Shown: positions 10,755 to 18,513, numbered from the stretch's first letter. The stretch is 64,000 nt of DNA from Bacillota bacterium (GCA_030535235.1 JAUNCL010000012.1:1-64000); one strand, 5' to 3'. Notes: generated from the sequence alone by a model not told the origin. Numbers and translations: made by a program.

Positions 10755-10783
10755 TTGCATAATAAGTGAAAGGGGAGTATAAT
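10755..10783 (+). promoter_or_regulatory. Promoter of citrate synthase
   Basis: TTGCAT (10755-10760), 17-base spacer, TATAAT (10778-10783), 80 bases upstream of the ATG at 10863. Confidence 0.7.
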
Positions 10784-10862
10784 AAACTTGCGTATGAAAT
10801 CATCAGGCGGTTTGGCCTTCTGCCAGAGAACCGTCAGTCTGACAGAAGGGGGAGCCATACCT

Positions 10863-12245
10863 ATGACAGAACATGAGACCGGGATCCTGGAACAATACAC
10901 AGGTTCCCTGAGACGGAACATCCAGAAGGAGTACTCCATTGAGAAGGAGTATTACCGGGGGGATATCAAGCGGGGCCTGCGAAACAGCGACGGCACCGGC
11001 GTTCCCATCGGCGTGACCAAGGTGGGCTCGGTTATGGGCTACATGATCGAGGACGGCATCCGGGTCCCTGTGCCCGGCCAGCTCTACTACCGGGGCATCG
11101 AGCTCAACGAGATCGTGGAGGCCCACCGGAAGGCCAACACCTTCGGCTTTGAGGAGGTGGCCTTCCTGCTGATCATGGGCCACCTGCCCACCCGGACGGA
11201 GATGGCACGGTTCACCGATATCATGAACCAGGCCAAGCGGCTGCCTAAGAACTTCACGGAAGACATGATCATGAAAAGTCCCAGTAAGGACATCATGAAC
11301 AAGCTGGCCCGCAGCGTGCTGTCCCTCTACTCCTACGACGACAACCCCGACGACACCTCGGTGGAGAACCTGCTACTCCAGTCCATCCGCCTGATCGGGG
11401 CGTTCCCCTCCATCGTGGCCAATGCCTACATGGTCAAGCGCCACTACTTCGAGGGCCGCTCCTTACATATCCACTACCCCAAGGAGAACCTCTCCACGGC
11501 GGAGAACTTCCTGCGGATGGTCCGCAACCACAAGAACTACACCGAGGAGGAGGCCCACCTGCTGGATATCATGCTGATGATCCATGCCGAGCACGGCGGC
11601 GGCAACAACTCCACCTTTGTCTGCCGTGCCCTGTCCTCCAGCGGCACCGATACCTACAGCGCCATCGCCGGGGCCGTGGGCTCCCTGAAGGGTCCCCTCC
11701 ACGGCGGCGCCAACGCCAAGGTCATGGAGATGTTCCACTATGTAAAGGAGAACGTGGACCCCAAGGACGACGGCTCCATCAAGGATTATCTGCAAAAGAT
11801 CCTGAACAAGGAGGCCGGCGACAAGTCCGGCAAGATCTACGGCCTGGGCCACGCGGTCTACACCATCTCCGACCCCCGTGCCATCCTCATCAAGAAGTAC
11901 GCCCAGCATGTGGCGGAGATGAAGGGCTACGGCGACGATTTCCAGCTTCTCCAGAAGATCGAGGAGCTGGGCATCCCCATGATCCAGGAGCGGCGGAAGG
12001 ACGGCACCCCCATGTGCGCCAACGTGGACATGTATTCCGGCATGGTCTACGCCATGCTGGGCATCCCCCAGGATGTGTTCACCCCCATCTTCGCTTCCGC
12101 CCGTATCGCCGGTTGGTGCGCCAACCGGATCGAGGAGGTCCTCACCGGCAACCGCATCATGCGTCCCGCCTACCGGGCCGTGGTGAAGAAGGTCCACTAT
12201 GAGCCCATCGAGAACCGGGGTACCAACCGCTTTGACATGGGATAA
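10863..12245 (+). CDS. gltA: Citrate synthase
   Basis: Condenses acetyl-CoA and oxaloacetate to citrate, 460 residues. The catalytic histidine region is IHAEHGGGNNSTF, followed by LHGGANAKVMEM, and GLGHAVYTISDPRA carries the second catalytic histidine; FASARIAGWCANRIEEV and the RPAYRAV tail follow. The extended N-terminus (about 60 residues before the core) is typical of the long clostridial form. Start ATG 10863 has aaggggga upstream; an upstream in-frame start near 10788 lacks a ribosome site. Divergent from acn-icd; together they form the oxidative TCA branch. Confidence 0.95.
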   Translation: MTEHETGILEQYTGSLRRNIQKEYSIEKEYYRGDIKRGLRNSDGTGVPIGVTKVGSVMGYMIEDGIRVPVPGQLYYRGIELNEIVEAHRKANTFGFEEVAFLLIMGHLPTRTEMARFTDIMNQAKRLPKNFTEDMIMKSPSKDIMNKLARSVLSLYSYDDNPDDTSVENLLLQSIRLIGAFPSIVANAYMVKRHYFEGRSLHIHYPKENLSTAENFLRMVRNHKNYTEEEAHLLDIMLMIHAEHGGGNNSTFVCRALSSSGTDTYSAIAGAVGSLKGPLHGGANAKVMEMFHYVKENVDPKDDGSIKDYLQKILNKEAGDKSGKIYGLGHAVYTISDPRAILIKKYAQHVAEMKGYGDDFQLLQKIEELGIPMIQERRKDGTPMCANVDMYSGMVYAMLGIPQDVFTPIFASARIAGWCANRIEEVLTGNRIMRPAYRAVVKKVHYEPIENRGTNRFDMG

Positions 12246-12258
12246 CAGAACAAAATCA

Positions 12259-12290
12259 GGGAACGCGAACCGCCGGGTTCGCGTTCCTTT
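12259..12290 (+). terminator. Terminator of citrate synthase
   Basis: 12-bp stem (12260-12271 with 12276-12287), tetraloop gccg, then ttttgt. Confidence 0.85.
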
Positions 12291-12329
12291 TGTCTGTCCG
12301 AAAAAAATTTTTGAAAAAGTTTAGAATGG

Positions 12330-12362
12330 GTGTCACATTTTGGCCCTCTCGTGCGTTTATAA
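12330..12362 (+). promoter_or_regulatory. Possible alternative-sigma promoter motif
   Basis: gtgtcacatttt, then after 11 bases gtgcgtttataag, in the 240-base gap before the next gene. The pattern resembles autoregulated ECF-sigma promoters I recall upstream of sigma factor genes in related genomes, but no sigma gene follows; the nearest gene starts 125 bases away. The gap also contains a tttataag/cttataaa inverted repeat (12355-12379). Confidence 0.3.
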
Positions 12363-12487
12363 GATAAGAGGACTTATAAAACATAATAAAATCTTAAGAA
12401 ATTTTTCACCACTTTGAAATGGAAGCGGCCGGAAAGATATGGTATAGTTGCGGGAGAAAGAACTCCGCCGGAAAAGGAGGATGTGCC

Positions 12488-12856
12488 ATGAATGAGACCT
12501 TTGCCGTTGTGGTGTTGTTGTACCTGGTCCCCGTGCTGGCCCTCTTTCGCACCTGGAGGGGGCCTTTGGGCCGTGCCCTGAAAGGGATCGTGACGGCCAC
12601 GGCGTCGGCCATGGTCCTCTACTTCCCCGTGTACGCCCTGGTGGACATGCTCCGCTGGCGGTGGCTGGACTGGGGAAGCATGAACGTAGGGGACCTGGTG
12701 AGCTACTGGATGGGCGACGCGGCCCACGCGGCCATGTGGCTGGTCCCCTGCCTGTGGGAGCTGGCCCTGGTGCTTACCGCCCGGTGGGTGGTGGAACGAG
12801 TCCGGCGGCGCATCCGGCAGGCGGAATATGAGGCGGTGATCCGGCCGCGAAAGTGA
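12488..12856 (+). CDS. Small membrane protein of unknown function
   Basis: 122 residues, not recognised. Three hydrophobic segments (about 4-20, 30-55 and 80-104) suggest three membrane spans, and the C-terminus is Arg-rich (VVERVRRRIRQAEY), probably cytoplasmic. ATG 12488 is preceded by aaaggagg at ideal distance. It is followed after 29 bases by another single-span protein, so the two probably form a bicistronic unit. No enzymatic motif is visible. Confidence 0.7.
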   Translation: MNETFAVVVLLYLVPVLALFRTWRGPLGRALKGIVTATASAMVLYFPVYALVDMLRWRWLDWGSMNVGDLVSYWMGDAAHAAMWLVPCLWELALVLTARWVVERVRRRIRQAEYEAVIRPRK

Positions 12857-12885
12857 CACAGACAGAGAGAGGGAAAGGATGGACC

Positions 12886-13407
12886 ATGAAGCGGCAGACC
12901 CGGCAAAAAAAGAAGACACCCCCGATGCTCCGGCAGACCACAGCCGGTATTCTGACCATGGCGGCGGCCTCGGCGGCGCTGCTCTTTGCGGCATGGCTCA
13001 CCACGCCGGTCCCTCTGGTGAAGGACGCGGTCCAGACCGAGCTGCTCTATGTGACGGTCTATCTCTCCCGGAATGAGTGCGTGACCTGGCATCCCCGGTC
13101 CATGGTGGACAGGCAGACCGCCCGGGCCATCGTGGACTACATGGCGGACTGCCGGGAGCGGCCCACCCTCCGGCCGGCGGAAGAGGTTCTGGACACCCGA
13201 CCCAGGATGGAGGTCCACTTCCGGACGGAGGACATCTACCGGGAGGTCTGCCTGGGGGACTGGACGGCGGCCGGGGAGGAGACCGGCTGGGCGGGCAACC
13301 AGGACTGCACCGGCCTGGCCGCCCGGGTGTTAAACGCAGGCATCCTGATGGACTACATTTCAGAACAGATCGGCGACGGCCTGGCCCTGCCGGGAGAAAA
13401 CGGATAA
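12886..13407 (+). CDS. Membrane-anchored protein of unknown function
   Basis: 173 residues, not recognised. A basic start (KRQTRQKKK) and one hydrophobic span (about 15-38) precede a roughly 135-residue soluble domain, presumably outside the membrane, containing YVTVYLSRNECVTW, TARAIVDYM and EVHFRTEDIYREVCLGDW. Three cysteines in the soluble part could form a disulfide. ATG 12886 is chosen for gggaaagga just upstream; a GTG at 12853 overlapping the previous stop is the alternative. Likely partner of the preceding membrane protein. Confidence 0.65.
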   Translation: MKRQTRQKKKTPPMLRQTTAGILTMAAASAALLFAAWLTTPVPLVKDAVQTELLYVTVYLSRNECVTWHPRSMVDRQTARAIVDYMADCRERPTLRPAEEVLDTRPRMEVHFRTEDIYREVCLGDWTAAGEETGWAGNQDCTGLAARVLNAGILMDYISEQIGDGLALPGENG

Positions 13408-13415
13408 AAATAAAC

Positions 13416-13592
13416 GCAGCACAGCGTGTTGCCCCCCCTGAGAATCCCCTCTTTGTGGGTTGGGCCGATGTGGTCATCGGCCCCTACATGGGGTGGGATA
13501 CAACACACGCTGTCGCACAGAACAGTTGCAAAGGACACCCGTCAAAAAGCCCCCCTTGTCAAAGCTGGCCCTCCCACTTTGACAAGGGGGCC
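13416..13592 (+). repeat. Palindromic MITE-like repeat region
   Basis: This fills most of the 300-base gap before yqfC. Imperfect terminal inverted repeats (gcagcacagcgtgttg at 13416-13431; caacacacgctgtcgc at 13501-13516) enclose a perfect 9-bp hairpin gggccgatg-tggt-catcggccc (13462-13483). A second element follows: a 14-bp stem cccccttgtcaaag/ctttgacaaggggg (13551-13564 with 13577-13590). No open frame of note. It looks like one or two non-autonomous palindromic repeats; copy number cannot be judged from this window. Confidence 0.5.
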
Positions 13593-13707
13593 TTGTGTTG
13601 CCTGGGGCTTTCCTTTTTTGTGTTATAAGGGAAAATCGGAGGGACAGGCAAGGCGGGGGGAAACCCCTCATACACATAAACCACGACAGCGCGGGAGGAG
13701 GATGCCC

Positions 13708-13998
13708 ATGGAGGAGACTGGAAAAAAGCCCCGGAAGGAGAGTTTTCGGGAAAAGACCTCCCATACCCTGGCTCTGCCCGGGGAGGCGGTGGCGGGGATG
13801 CCCCGGCTGGAGCTGACGGGGGACCGGGAGCTGTACCTGGAGCATTACAAGGACATCCTCTCCTACAGCAAGGAGGAGATCTGCGTGGACGGGGGCCGGT
13901 GGATGCTGCGGCTCACCGGCCGGGATCTGGAGATCAAGGCTATGCGGGAGGGGGAGCTGCGGCTCTTCGGCTGGGTCCACAGCCTGGAACTGCTGTAG
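13708..13998 (+). CDS. yqfC: Sporulation protein YqfC (YabP/YqfC family)
   Basis: 96 residues, close to the family length. The beta-rich YabP/YqfC fold is visible in LYLEHYKDILSYSKEEICV and GRDLEIKAMREGELRLFGWVHSLEL. Members are mother-cell (sigma-E) sporulation proteins; the exact role is unclear. ATG 13708 has ggaggagg six bases upstream; the frame is open far upstream, but through repeat DNA. It leads the conserved order yqfC-yqfD-phoH-ybeY-era. Confidence 0.9.
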   Translation: MEETGKKPRKESFREKTSHTLALPGEAVAGMPRLELTGDRELYLEHYKDILSYSKEEICVDGGRWMLRLTGRDLEIKAMREGELRLFGWVHSLELL

Positions 13999-14019
13999 GG
14001 GGAAAGGGGAGACGGGGTC

Positions 14020-15300
14020 ATGAACAGACTGGTTGGCTGGCTCTTCGGCACGGTGACTGCCCGGGTGGTGGGGGCCCAGCCGGAGGATTTCCTCAACCTC
14101 TGCGCCAGGGAGAACCTCATCCTCTGGCGGATGGAGCGGCTGGACCCCTTTACCCTCCTGGTCCGGGTCAGCGGCCGGCAGTACCCCCGGATGTGCCGTC
14201 TGGCGGAGACCTGCCAGTGTACGGTCCAGGGGCCCAAGCGCCGGGGCCTGCCCTTTTTCCTGCTGGGCTTTCGCCGGCGGTACGCCCTGCTGGCGGGACT
14301 GATCCTGTGCCTGGTCCTGGGCCTGGTGGGGGGACAGGTGGTGCTGACGGTGGAGGTCTCCGGCAATGAGAAGATTCCGGAGGAGGTCATCATCAGCCAG
14401 CTCCGCCTGTGCGGGGTGAGCACGGGAACCTGGGGACCCTCGGTCCCCATTCGGGCGGTGGAGAACCGGATGATGCGGTTCAGCGATGACCTGGCTTTCT
14501 TTTCTCTGAACCTGCGGGGGACCCGGGCGGAGGTCATCGTCCGGGAGCGGGACCCGGCCCCCAAGCGGAAGGAGGAGAAGGTCCCCACCAACATCGTGGC
14601 CACCGCCGACGGGGTCATCACCCACCTGGAGCCCTGGCGGGGGGACGCCCAGTTCGTGGAAGGGGATCCGGTTCAGAAAGGAGATATCCTCATCTCCGGC
14701 CGCATCCGCCTGGACCCGCCCCCCAATGTGGAGTCCGAGCTGGGCACCGCCCTGGTCCATGCCGACGGCAAGGTGCTGGCCCGGACCCAGCGGACCCTGA
14801 CGGCGGAGCTCTCCTTGACCGCCCCGGGCAAGAACTACACCGGGGAGAAGGTCACCCGCCGGTTTCTCTCTGTCATGGGACGCCGGATTAATTTTTACAA
14901 AAACAGTGGAATCCCCTATGAGAAATATGATATAATATCTCAATTAAAGTCCTGGACCCCCGCCCCGGGCAGAACCCTGCCGGTGATCTGGGGGAAGGAG
15001 ACGGTGCAGGAATACACCGACGCAGCCGTCCGGCTGGACGGGACCCGGGCGGAGGAGCTGCTGCGGCAGAAGCTGCTGGAGGCCCTGGAGGAATCCCTGG
15101 ACCAGGGAGAGATCCTCCAGACCGAATTCTCCACGGAGCAGACGGGAGAGGTCCTCCGGGTGACCCTCCAGGCCCAGTGCGACGAGCAGATCGGCCGGAT
15201 GGAGAAGATGGACACCCAAGAGATCGTGCTCGGCCCCCTGCACCCGGACAAGGGGACCTACGGCCAGGACGAGACGAATACAAAGGAGCAAAGCCCATGA
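14020..15300 (+). CDS. yqfD: Sporulation protein YqfD
   Basis: 426 residues. A cytoplasmic N-terminal domain of about 85 residues is followed by one membrane span (YALLAGLILCLVLGLVGG) and an extracytoplasmic part with a POTRA-like segment (VEVSGNEKIPEEVIISQL) and GVITHLEPWRGDAQFVEGDPVQKGDILISG, a lipoyl/barrel-like module. It is linked with yqfC in sporulation and stops on the ATG of phoH (ATGA overlap). A local AT-rich stretch at 14885-14950 containing tataat is unlike the rest of the gene and could hold an internal promoter for phoH. Confidence 0.92.
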   Translation: MNRLVGWLFGTVTARVVGAQPEDFLNLCARENLILWRMERLDPFTLLVRVSGRQYPRMCRLAETCQCTVQGPKRRGLPFFLLGFRRRYALLAGLILCLVLGLVGGQVVLTVEVSGNEKIPEEVIISQLRLCGVSTGTWGPSVPIRAVENRMMRFSDDLAFFSLNLRGTRAEVIVRERDPAPKRKEEKVPTNIVATADGVITHLEPWRGDAQFVEGDPVQKGDILISGRIRLDPPPNVESELGTALVHADGKVLARTQRTLTAELSLTAPGKNYTGEKVTRRFLSVMGRRINFYKNSGIPYEKYDIISQLKSWTPAPGRTLPVIWGKETVQEYTDAAVRLDGTRAEELLRQKLLEALEESLDQGEILQTEFSTEQTGEVLRVTLQAQCDEQIGRMEKMDTQEIVLGPLHPDKGTYGQDETNTKEQSP

Positions 15301-16304
15301 TCGAACAGACAGTCAGCATTGAACGGATGGAGGAAGCCATCGCCATTTTCGGTTCCTTTGACGAGAATATCCGCCTCATCGAGAAGGAGCTGGGGGTCCG
15401 CGTGGTGGGACGGGATGACCAATTAAAAATCTCCGGCGAGCCCGAGGCGGTGATGTATGGGACCAAGGTGATTGAGTCCCTCATCGGTCTGTCCGGCCGG
15501 GGAGAGGCCATCAACGAGCAGACCATCCGCTACCTCATCCAACTGGTGAAGTCGGGCAACGAAGACAAGATCCAGACGCTGGCTGCCGATGTGCTCTGCG
15601 TCACCGCCAAGGGCAAGCCCATCAAGGCCAAGACCGTGGGCCAGAAGAAGTATATCGAGGCCATTCAGAAAAACACCATCACCCTGGGGGTGGGGCCGGC
15701 GGGCACCGGCAAGACCTACCTGGCCGTGGCCGCCGCCGTGGCCGACTTCCGGGCCAAGAAGGTCAACCGCATCATCCTCACCCGCCCGGCGGTGGAGGCC
15801 GGCGAGCACCTGGGCTTCCTCCCCGGCGACCTCCAGAGCAAGGTGGACCCCTACCTGCGGCCCCTGTACGACGCCCTCTTTGAGATGCTGGGGGCCGAGA
15901 GCTACGCCAAGTATGTGGAGCGGGGGAACATCGAGGTAGCCCCCCTGGCCTACATGCGGGGCCGCACCCTGGACGACTCCTTCATCATCCTGGACGAGGC
16001 CCAGAACACCTCCCGGGAGCAGATGAAGATGTTCCTGACCCGCCTGGGCTTCGGGTCCAAAATCGTCATCACCGGCGATATCACCCAGATCGACCTGCCC
16101 GGCGAAAAGGTCTCCGGCCTGAAGGAGGCCATGCGGGTTCTCAACGGGGTGGAGGACATCGCCATCTGCCGCCTGAACGAGAGCGACGTGGTCCGTCATG
16201 TCATCGTCCAGCGGATCATCAAGGCCTACGAGGACGACGAAAAGGCCAGAAACCGGGCCGCCGGTCCCAACGGCTACAAACGGAGCGAGCACAACAAAAA
16301 ATAA
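15297..16304 (+). CDS. phoH: PhoH-like P-loop ATPase
   Basis: 335 residues. A short KH-like N-terminal region (about 1-70) precedes the PhoH ATPase domain with Walker A GPAGTGKTYLA, Walker B FIILDEAQN and KIVITGDITQIDLP. Family members are RNA-associated ATPases, often beside ybeY and era, so a role in rRNA processing or turnover is plausible. The start ATG 15297 overlaps the yqfD stop and has aaaggagc upstream. Confidence 0.95.
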   Translation: MIEQTVSIERMEEAIAIFGSFDENIRLIEKELGVRVVGRDDQLKISGEPEAVMYGTKVIESLIGLSGRGEAINEQTIRYLIQLVKSGNEDKIQTLAADVLCVTAKGKPIKAKTVGQKKYIEAIQKNTITLGVGPAGTGKTYLAVAAAVADFRAKKVNRIILTRPAVEAGEHLGFLPGDLQSKVDPYLRPLYDALFEMLGAESYAKYVERGNIEVAPLAYMRGRTLDDSFIILDEAQNTSREQMKMFLTRLGFGSKIVITGDITQIDLPGEKVSGLKEAMRVLNGVEDIAICRLNESDVVRHVIVQRIIKAYEDDEKARNRAAGPNGYKRSEHNKK

Positions 16305-16343
16305 TCCTTTCCTTCAGAAAGGTCAACAAAGAGGAAGAACACT

Positions 16344-17783
16344 ATGAAACATGATATCTATATCGACTGGGAGCTGAACGGCCCCAATCCCTATAAGCCC
16401 CTGCTGACCCGGGTCATCACCACCGCCTTAGAGGCGGAGAAGGTATCCATCCCCTGCGGGGTGGACGTGCTTCTGACCACCGACCAGGGCATCCGGGAGA
16501 TCAACTTAGAGCAGCGGGAGATCGACGCAGCCACCGATGTGCTCTCCTTCCCCATGCTGGAGCTCACCCCCGGCGTGCCCCCCACCGGCCAGGGGGAGGA
16601 CGAGCTGGACCCGGAGACCGGCCTGTGTCCCCTGGGGGACATGGTCATCTCCGTGGAGCGGGCTCAGGCCCAGGCGGAGGAGTTCGGCCACAGCGTCCAG
16701 CGGGAGATCGCCTATCTGGCGGTCCACTCGGTCCTCCACCTGCTGGGCTATGACCACCTGGACGAAGGCCCCCAGAAGGCACAGATGCGGGCTCGGGAGG
16801 AGGCCATCCTGGAGGGCCTGGGGGTCACCCGGGACACCTGGAACGAGGAACTGGACAAGCCTCTGGAGCCTGCCATGGAGGAGGCGGTGGAGGTCAGGCG
16901 CTGCGGCATGATCACCATCTGCGGCCGGCCCAACGTGGGCAAGTCCACCCTGACCAACGCCCTGGTGGGGGAGAAGATCGCCATCGTCAGCAACAAGCCC
17001 CAGACCACCCGCAACCGCATCTGCGCCGTCCTCACCCGGGGGGACAGTCAGTTTGTCTTTCTGGATACCCCCGGTCTCCACCGGGCCTCCAACCGCCTGG
17101 GGGACTACATGGTGGATGTGGTGAAGAAGAGCGTGGCCGACGTGGACGGCGTCCTCCTGCTGGTGGAGCCTATCCCCAACGTGGGCGGCCCCGAGCGGGA
17201 GCTCATCGACCGGATCAAGAGCCTCAACTGCCCCGCCGTCCTGGTCATCAACAAGATCGACACCGTGGAGAAGCCCGAGCTGCTGGCGGTCATCGACGCC
17301 TACCGCAAGGTCCACGATTTTGACGCGATCGTGCCCATCTCCGCCAAGCGCAGGGACGGGCTGGAGGAGCTGATGGACCTGCTCTCCGGCTACCTGCCCG
17401 AAGGCCCCCAGCTCTTCCCCCGGGACGTGGTCACCGACCAGCCCGAGCGGCAGATCTGCGCCGAGATCGTCCGGGAAAAGCTCCTTTACTGCCTGGACAA
17501 GGAAATCCCCCACGGCACCGCCGTGGAGGTCACAAAGTTCTCTGAGCGGGACAACGGCATCATCGACCTCCATGTGACCATCTATTGCGAAAAGGCGTCC
17601 CATAAGGGGATCATCATCGGCAAGCAGGGGTCCATGCTCAAGAAGATCTCCTCCATGGCCCGGGCCGACGTGGAGCGGTTCATGGGCACCAAGGTGTACC
17701 TGGAGACCTGGGTGAAGGTCAAGGAGAACTGGCGGGATAACCTGAACCTCATTCGCAGCTTCGGCTTTGACGAGCGGGAGTGA
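16344..17783 (+). CDS. Fusion protein: YbeY rRNA endonuclease plus Era GTPase
   Basis: One uninterrupted 479-residue frame. Residues 1-165 are YbeY, with the zinc motif His128-x3-His132-x5-His138 (HSVLHLLGYDH). Residues about 185-479 are a complete Era: G1 GRPNVGKS (194-201), KPQTTRN switch, DTPG (241-244), NKID (303-306), and a C-terminal KH domain with GIIIGKQGSMLKKI. Both families act in 16S rRNA 3'-end maturation and 30S assembly and are normally separate neighbouring genes, often with dgkA and cdd between; here those are absent and a linker of about 20 residues joins them. Met189 (16908) could permit internal initiation of Era, although its nearest ggagg is 14 bases away. Confidence 0.93.
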   Translation: MKHDIYIDWELNGPNPYKPLLTRVITTALEAEKVSIPCGVDVLLTTDQGIREINLEQREIDAATDVLSFPMLELTPGVPPTGQGEDELDPETGLCPLGDMVISVERAQAQAEEFGHSVQREIAYLAVHSVLHLLGYDHLDEGPQKAQMRAREEAILEGLGVTRDTWNEELDKPLEPAMEEAVEVRRCGMITICGRPNVGKSTLTNALVGEKIAIVSNKPQTTRNRICAVLTRGDSQFVFLDTPGLHRASNRLGDYMVDVVKKSVADVDGVLLLVEPIPNVGGPERELIDRIKSLNCPAVLVINKIDTVEKPELLAVIDAYRKVHDFDAIVPISAKRRDGLEELMDLLSGYLPEGPQLFPRDVVTDQPERQICAEIVREKLLYCLDKEIPHGTAVEVTKFSERDNGIIDLHVTIYCEKASHKGIIIGKQGSMLKKISSMARADVERFMGTKVYLETWVKVKENWRDNLNLIRSFGFDERE

Positions 17784-17797
17784 GCCTGAAACACAGA

Positions 17798-17830
17798 CAG
17801 GCGGCTCAGAGTATCCTGAGCCGCCTGCTT
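17798..17830. terminator. Hairpin between era and the toxin gene
   Basis: 12-bp perfect stem caggcggctcag/ctgagccgcctg (17798-17809 with 17816-17827) followed by cttt. It lies between converging genes. Confidence 0.6.
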
Positions 17831-17850
17831 TGGTGATGTGAAATGGAAGG

Positions 17851-18129
17851 TCAGAATTGACTGGGGGAATAGCGGACGGTGACGATGAGCGCGGTTTTGC
17901 TCTCCTCGTCCACCCGATAGATTACCGTATAATGCTTGATAAAAAGCTGCCGGTATCCCTTGTTGGCATAGACGCCGGTCCGCCGCTCCGGGCATCGGTA
18001 CGGCATGGAGTCCAAAGACAGGATGGCCTCTTCGATGGAGAGGGCCAGCCTGCGGGCGGTCTCTGGTTCGGCCAGATTTTTGGAGATATATCCATAGATG
18101 GCGTCCAAGTCGTCCAGGGCGCGTTTCAT
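17851..18129 (-). CDS. RelE/ParE-type toxin of a type II toxin-antitoxin pair
   Basis: 92 residues from ATG 18129, with ParE/RelE features: ALDDLDAIYGYISKNLAEP helices and the C-terminal strands QLFIKHYTVIYRVDEESKTALIVTVRY. The frame continues upstream of this ATG as LAGEYQVKL, which looks like the usual first beta strand, but no ATG, GTG or TTG lies between it and the TGA above, and ggaggaag sits about 30 bases from the ATG. The toxin either uses a non-canonical start (around 18144-18150) or is truncated. Second gene after the antitoxin, which ends at 18146. Confidence 0.75.
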   Translation of the reverse strand: MKRALDDLDAIYGYISKNLAEPETARRLALSIEEAILSLDSMPYRCPERRTGVYANKGYRQLFIKHYTVIYRVDEESKTALIVTVRYSPSQF

Positions 18130-18145
18130 CAGCTTGACTTGATAT

Positions 18146-18412
18146 TCACCGGCTAAAGTGCTTCCTCCTCAAGGCAGCGAGCCCTTCCTGGGCGTCGATG
18201 AGTGGTCCGCCGACGGCAAGCTGAGCCTCGGCTTCCGCAATGGCCCTGTCGGCAGCCAGCGTGTCCAGCAGCTCCTCATAGGCTTCGATGCTCATGATGA
18301 CCAGATCGCCGTAGCCGTTTTTCGTGATGAATACGGGCTCCTGGCGGGCGTGACAGAGTTCGGAGATTTCCGAGGTGTTTCTCAAGTCCGTAATGGGTCT
18401 GATCTGCGGCAT
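18146..18412 (-). CDS. Phd/YefM-family antitoxin
   Basis: 88 residues. The N-terminal DNA-binding fold IRPITDLRNTSEISELCHARQEPVFITKNGYGDLVIMS is diagnostic of Phd/YefM antitoxins, and the charged C-terminal tail would wrap the RelE-like toxin. ATG 18412 has gagggag upstream. The promoter lies inside a TTGTACA inverted repeat, probably the autoregulatory operator. The pair sits between era and recO, a junction normally occupied only by yqzL. Confidence 0.88.
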   Translation of the reverse strand: MPQIRPITDLRNTSEISELCHARQEPVFITKNGYGDLVIMSIEAYEELLDTLAADRAIAEAEAQLAVGGPLIDAQEGLAALRRKHFSR

Positions 18413-18426
18413 AGCGCTCCCTCCTT

Positions 18427-18464
18427 TTGTACAGGATTATATCATTATTATGTACAAAGAGCAA
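18427..18464 (-). promoter_or_regulatory. Promoter and palindromic operator of the toxin-antitoxin operon
   Basis: Minus-strand TTGCTC (18464-18459), 17-base spacer, TATAAT (18441-18436). A perfect inverted repeat TTGTACA (18427-18433) / TGTACAA (18451-18457) brackets the -10, consistent with repression by the antitoxin or toxin-antitoxin complex. Confidence 0.7.
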
Positions 18465-18484
18465 GGGAATCCCCAGAGTTTGCG

Positions 18485-18513
18485 TTGCACCCTCCGGCCC
18501 GTTGTGATACAAT
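18485..18513 (+). promoter_or_regulatory. Promoter for yqzL-recO-mutS2
   Basis: TTGCAC (18485-18490), 17-base spacer, TACAAT (18508-18513), 87 bases before the small gene at 18600. It is divergent from the toxin-antitoxin promoter and separates recO from era transcription. Confidence 0.6.

Noticed and set aside
13426..13707. N-terminal extension of YqfC
   Set aside because: The frame is open but runs through palindromic repeat DNA; the ribosome site at 13694-13701 fits ATG 13708 and the family length.
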